From Nissolia schottii (taxonomy: Eukaryota; Streptophyta; Magnoliopsida; Fabales; Fabaceae): DNA of 64,000 nt. The stretch is taken from NCBI GenBank assembly GCA_003254905.1, contig QANU01002056.1:74035-138034 (forward strand), read 5' to 3'. A program made the translations under genes and the position numbers. Of the stretch, positions 59,086 through 64,000 are shown one piece after another. Numbering within the stretch: position 1 is the stretch's first letter; each line of letters starts with the position of its first letter. The notes below the pieces were generated by a model. It saw nothing but the letters and a program-made list of their open reading frames with translations, was not told where the DNA came from and made no database searches.

Positions 59086-60020
59086 TGTTTGGGAAAGTTG
59101 AGCATGTTTGAGAACTAAGGTAAACAACTTTTTTTTTTCAAGTAAAAGAGTTTTAGAGAGAATCAAACATGTTTTCTTAGATCATTATCACAATCTTTAG
59201 ATTATTATCAAAAATATGTTTGAGTGCATAGTAGAAAAATAAGTAAAACAGTTTTGATTTGAAAAAAAAAAAACCTAGAAAAGTTGTTTTTGTCAAAATA
59301 AGTTAAAGCTAGAATTTTGGATATTATGAATAAAAAATTATATTTCCATGCATTTACTAACTTGACCCTAACTATAAAATATTATATAGCATAAATAATT
59401 ATATTACGTTATTTTAGTAATTTTATCATATAAAAGCAATTTTTTTCATATAATTCAAACAAAACAGATTATCTTAAAATTACTTTTTAATTGAAATATT
59501 CAAACATAAATTGATTATCATATAATCGATTATATAAAAAAAATGATTGTTAAAATGAGTTTAATTTTAAAGATTTCTCAAACACACACGAAAAATTAAA
59601 CTTATTTCAATAATTAATTTTATGTAACCGATTATGTGAGAATCAATTTATGTTTTAGATATTTTATCTTAAAATGATTTTAAGATAATCTGTTTTGTTT
59701 GCATTGTATATAAAAAAAATTATTTTGTATGATAAAATAAAAAAAAGGTTTGAAATAAATATTTATATTATATAATATTTGATAGTTAGAATCAACTTAG
59801 TAAAAATAAGAAAAAAAATATTTTTTAGTAACAAAAAAATATTTTTTAATAATAAAAAAACAACTTTTTAACTTTAATGTAAAAAATAATAGCTTTAACT
59901 TTTTTCTAATAAAAATGCTTAAAATTTAAAGAAAAACGGTTAACTTATTTTTTACTATTTTACCAAATACAATAAAATTTTTTGAAACAATTTTTTTTCA
60001 AAATAAGTGTTTGAGGGAGG
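59086..60020. repeat. large foldback (long imperfect inverted repeat)
   Basis: The two halves are reverse complements over most of their length, with the centre near 59585. Inner arms share AAACAAAACAGATTATCTTA (left about 59457, right about 59690 reversed), CATAAATTGATT and ATAATCG. Outer arms share AAAGTTGTTTTT, TAACTATNAAATATTATATA and GTGTTTG at the ends. It is AT-rich and about 0.93 kb, non-coding, and probably a foldback-type or MITE-derived DNA transposon. The transcript would form a very long hairpin. Confidence 0.7.
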
Positions 60021-60107
60021 GAAAAATTACTTTCATAGAGATTCGTATGAAAGTTTTCTCTATAATATGTTCCTTGAAAAAAAAAATTTACAATTGTATG
60101 GACAGAG

Positions 60108-60222
60108 GTACTGAAATCGCTAATCAGGTGGCGATTTTAGTACCTTTAATATTAAAAAAATTAAAACTTGTCGTGGTAGGTGCTTGAAATCGCTGGAACA
60201 GGTGGCGATTTCAGTACCTGTT
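60108..60222. repeat. two GAAATCGC...GGCGATTT inverted modules
   Basis: (T/A)GAAATCGCT followed 9-10 nt later by AGGTGGCGATTT(T/C)AGTACC occurs at about 60112-60143 and 60186-60219. Each makes a compact hairpin with ACTGAAATCGC-like arms. They lie 140-250 bp upstream of the MULE transposase ATG, so they are probably element leader or promoter structure. Confidence 0.7.
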
Positions 60223-60359
60223 GAAAATAAAATAAAAATAAGTGAAGAGGGATCCTCTTCACCTCTTCTTCTTTTCTCCATTTTCTCTCATTGTTAAGAA
60301 TTTTGCGTGTTATTTATTTCTTGTTTATTTTCTCTATTTGTTTTTTTAAAACTAAGAAC

Positions 60360-62930
60360 ATGAGTCGAGGCGGTGTTGCTACGTTTGTTTTTTATAATGG
60401 TTCTGTGCACAAGTCTAATATTGAGGGTGTTGAGTTTATTAGTGAAAATGATGCAGAGTTTATTATAATTTGGCTGGCTATGCCATTCTTAGATTTGTGT
60501 GATGCAATTTCTTCTCATTTTCAAAAGAGCATTGCAAGAATAAGATATAAGGCTCTAGTGTCTTTCATGAATGAGTTGATTAAATATCGACCTGTTACGA
60601 TATCGAATGGCCTCCAAATGCAGTGGGTGTTTTCTTTATATGAAAATCATAAGACACATTTGAGTGACATTGATATGTTTGTAAACTTTAAGGAGGTTAG
60701 TCCTAATATTGATTTAAATTCTGGTCTGAGTTCTAACGAAGTGTGATAGCAAGACATTGAACCATCATTACTATCAGATGATAAGATGTTCCTAGATGAA
60801 GATAACAATGAGAGCTAAAGTGAGCATGAAAGTGATATCTCTGAAGGCAATGGAACTAACGACGATAGGTACTCTTATTATCCACATTAAACTTTAAATT
60901 AATTATTTGATAATTATATAGATTAACAGAGTTGCAAAGTAAGTTCCACACTCGCCTCGTTAAGAGGATATTGTGTATCAAAACTACAAATTTATTAACA
61001 AGTCATTATACTTTATTTTCTTAATAAATTAAATTATAATTAAGTTCCTTAAGCATATTTAAATTATTTTGCAATTATTGTTTAATAAATAAATGTGAGT
61101 TCACTTAAACTGTTATATAATTAATTTTCTATTTCCTATCTCAATGTCCAATAATTAACAGAGTTACAAAGTATGCTCTACACTCGCCTCGTTAAGAGGA
61201 TCTTGTGTATCGAAACTGCAAATTTATTAACTAGTAATTATAGTTTATTTGCTTAATAAATTAAATTATAATTAAATTCCTTAAGTATATTTAAATTATT
61301 ATGTTATTAATATATAATAAATAAATGTAAGTTTGGTTAAACTGTTACATAATTAATTTTCTATTTTTGGGTTTATTAAATTTTACAAATGATGAAAGAG
61401 ATCAACAACCGGATGATCCACCGGCTTTCTTGTGCACCTTTGATGTTGAAGCGATGCGTGCATCTGAGTTTGGAGACTTGGATAATGATTATTTTTCAGG
61501 TGGTGATCTCTACATAGGGAAGTATTTCGGTGATAAGGAGGCAATTAAAGAAGTTATTGCAAACAATTGCATGCGCATTGGGGTGGATTACAAAATTAAA
61601 GAATCAGAACCAGCGACATACTTTCGCAAATGCAAGAAATTTGGTTAAGGATGTCAATGGTTTATTAGGGTTATATTGAAAAAGAAAATAGTTGCTTCTG
61701 GGAGGTCACAAAGTACAGTGATCCTCATACTTACCTTGCTTCGCTGCTTGCCTAAGACCACTCGAAGTTAATTTCTTTCAAGATTGTTGGCATGATATTG
61801 CCATAGATAAGGGCGAAGCCAACAATGCCAATAAAATCCATTCAAGAAAATGTTATGGACCACGAAGGATACTGGCCATCATACAGAAAGGGTTGACTAG
61901 CAAAGTAAAAGGCAATTGCACAAGTCTACGACAATTGGGAACTGTCCTACAATGACTTGTCATATTGGTTAATTGCATTAAATCATTTTGATTAGTCATT
62001 TCCATATGAAGTGGATATTGTTGATTCTTACACTGTCAATGGATCTACTAGGATAGATGCTATAACTTTTCAACGTACATTTTGGGGTTTTGGCCATTGC
62101 ATTAACGCATTCAACTGCTGCAAACATATGATCCAGTGGATGGAACACAGTTGTATGAAAAATACAATGGTGTTTTGTTGATGCCATCAACGCAAGATGG
62201 AAAGAAAAATATTATTCACATTTCCTTTACAATTATCGAGGGTGAAACAAGAGATGTTTGGTATTTTTTCTTGGAACACCTGCGCCAAGTGTTATCATAG
62301 GGCTGTCAAATTGGGTTAATATTCAATCGACGCGAGTCAATAAAGTCAGCAATATGATGAATGGGTGGTTTGTGGGCATACCACCTCTACTTCATCAGAC
62401 ATATTGCGCAGAATTTCGCAAGACACTTCAAGGTGAAGTTCATGGAAAAGCTTGTGAAGGGTATTAGTAAGTTACATTTTTTAGTACTTCTGTTTATAAT
62501 TCTCCAAATACTTTTTTATTTCATCCTAATTGAGTACTTGCATTTCTTTTATAGGGTATTCAAGCACAATAGATCAATATAATCATCGATATGAAAGACA
62601 ACGGCGGCACAACGAAGCGTATGTCTCTTGGATTGTCGAGATTCCTACAGAAAAATGGATTTATGCCTTTGATGGTGGACACTACTACTCCCACATGATG
62701 ACAAACCTAGTCCAGTCAATGAACTTTAACTTTTTGGAGGCTCGCAATTTTTCGATCACATCTTTGGTGCAAAAGGCATATTTCAAGACGTCTGCCTTAT
62801 ATGTTACAAACGGGCGAAATGCGCATGCTCGAAGGAATGCGAGAAATGAATACTCAGAGTTTCTGACAACAATACTCCAAAAAATGATGACAAAAATTGG
62901 GACAATGCAAGTAAAATTCACATTTCAATA
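60360..62930 (+). pseudogene. decayed MuDR-type (MULE) transposase gene
   Basis: Blocks in order are an N-terminal domain at 60360-60744 (MSRGGVATFVFYNGSV, AMPFLDLCDAISSHF) and an acidic spacer with stops (60745-60870). An AT-rich intron-like gap with a duplication (60870-61366) follows, then a MuDR-domain block at 61430-61647 (FSGGDLYIGKYFGDKEAIKE). Next comes a degenerate part whose pieces read MPIKSIQ and YDNWELSYNDLSYWL. Then come DDE-type blocks near 62100-62280 (DGTQLYEKYNGVLL, FTIIEGETRDVW) and a C-terminal block at 62560-62930 (HNEAYVSWIVEIPTEKWIYA, SMNFNFLEARN). At least five frame changes or stops make it non-functional. Intact transposases of this type are 600-900 aa and move MULEs. 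The Pack-MULE at 22.6 kb would need such an enzyme from elsewhere. Confidence 0.85.
60923..61368. repeat. ~232-bp tandem duplication in the transposase intron-like gap
   Basis: TTAACAGAGTT(G/A)CAAAGTA, then CACTCGCCTCGTTAAGAGGAT, then a long AT-rich block ending AATTAATTTTCTATTT, appears twice with an offset of 232 bp and about 10 percent divergence. Confidence 0.88.
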
Positions 62931-62950
62931 ATTTGGCACAATACTGCATT

Positions 62951-64000
62951 TGTAACACCCTAGCTAGCTAGCCTACGCTTAAGTCGCAAACTTGCTGGCT
63001 AAGTTGTTATCTGCTTTGGTGGAGCTAATACTTAGTCCCGTTTATACTTTAAAAATATTGTTACCCAAAATATGGACCAAATTAAAATTTTCCTTGTACG
63101 TTACATAGAGTAAATTAGGAGCCTTGTCGCGTTAGAGCATACATTGCGAGCGAAAGCATAGCATGCTTAACTATAAATAAAGATATAATTAATACATGCC
63201 AAGATAACAAACAACGGTCCTTCATACATTCATAAGCAAATACATAATTAGTATTATAAGTATTAAGTGTAAATATCACATAGAAGTACAAGTACACATA
63301 TATAATCTACTAGCTAATCGTCTAGTCTTCAGTCATCCTCCCTTGGGAGGGTTCTTCCTCATGTAGCTCCTCTTATTGTCCCCCGTCAAATCCTGAAGTC
63401 ATGGATGAGTGGGGTGAGAACATAGCGCTCTCAGTGGGAAACCTTAGGGATTAGGGGATTGCTTATCCTCATTCACGCTTCAAGTCGCTCAGTGTTTTCT
63501 AGGTGTTCCAGTTATACTATATCCCTACTATTTATTAATATTCATGCTAAGCCTGAGCAGCTTTATCTAAATTATCTATGTGACTGGGGAACCTATTCTT
63601 CATTAACTAAGTCATCTGTTCTCTATGTTACTTCCTAAGTCACATATAATCACATAATTCACATAATCACATAATAAGCTTCAGTGTGTGTCCACTTATA
63701 ACCGTGCCCATTTTAATTGTAAGCTTCCACACACATCCCATTATGTATAGTTGTATATCACTTAGACCACATACTCAAGCTCAACCCCCCCGGTAGCGGT
63801 GACCTACCGCCACAAGCTTCATTTTTGTCTCAGTATCGTGAGGACTAGGTAGTGCTTAACCTGAGTAGCTCACAATAGGAGAGTCCATCCTTATGCTAGG
63901 GATGGCGAGGGAATCCTACCCCGTCCTCATGCTAGGGACGAGATAATTCCAGGGTATAGCTTGCCTTTCCTGCCGGCTAATGGTACAGTTAGGAAAAAAA
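62951..64000 (+). mobile_element. 5' part of another TGTAACACCC LTR copy, cut by the window end
   Basis: Starts TGTAACACCCTAGCTAGC just after the transposase relic and runs to the window edge. Blocks shared with 28959+ are AAAATATGGACCAAATTAAA, GGGGTGAGAACATAGC, CTCTCAGTGGGAA, TCGCTCAG, CTAGGTG, CTGAGCAGC and GTGACTGGGGA. No coding domain seen. The 3' end lies outside the window. Confidence 0.75.

Overview
The window is AT-rich plant nuclear DNA, most likely from a eudicot. The evidence is spliced genes with GT-AG introns, plant-only families (a CDF-type Dof factor, a MIKC*-type MADS protein, an A-type expansin), telobox/site II promoter motifs, and dense plant transposons. It reads as a genomic scaffold rather than an assembled organelle or bacterium. 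Two single N positions (15098 and 57625) mark assembly uncertainty.

Four protein genes look intact after splicing. (1) A CYCLING DOF FACTOR-like gene on + (15360-18245, 2 exons, 514 aa). (2) A small HNH-domain gene on - (23981-26582, 4 exons, 205 aa). (3) An AGL65/AGL30-like MADS-box gene on + (37300-41192, 11 coding exons including 19-bp and 16-bp exons, 350 aa). (4) An alpha-expansin on - (42319-43682, 3 exons, 247 aa). There are two nuclear tRNA genes, tRNA-Ala(AGC) at 45144-45216 on - and tRNA-Ile(AAT) at 58570-58643 on +. A probable polycistronic C/D snoRNA locus at 54.56-55.19 kb has site II, TATA and telobox motifs followed by two box C/D RNAs with terminal stems.

Most of the rest is transposon debris. 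0-9.2 kb is gene-poor with short repeats. 9.26-13.66 kb holds a LINE relic (zf-RVT plus RNase H, - strand) beside a decayed Ty3/gypsy element with two LTR pieces. 22.59-23.79 kb is a Mutator-like element with about 300-bp terminal inverted repeats that carries a PPR-gene fragment (Pack-MULE), placed just beyond the 3' end of the HNH gene. 27.6-34.8 kb is a FAR1-related pseudogene split by a 5167-bp non-coding LTR-bounded insertion with a clean 5-bp target duplication. Related LTR copies occur at 34760, 52623 (reversed) and 62951. 47.6-49.7 kb is a 5'-truncated-type Ty1/copia remnant (LTR, PBS, gag) abutting a fragment of the molybdate transporter gene MOT1. 57.5-58.2 kb is a short MULE-like element with a 10-bp target duplication. 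59.1-60.0 kb is a large foldback structure. 60.36-62.93 kb is a decayed MuDR-type transposase gene.

The least ordinary signals are the snoRNA cluster (one antisense element matches a conserved 25S rRNA tract as I recall it), the FAR1-derived gene whose introns are seeded with a 10-bp motif at about 23-bp spacing, the Pack-MULE, and the MOT1 fragment cut at a copia LTR boundary. The intact genes are functionally independent and I see no operon-like cooperation among them.
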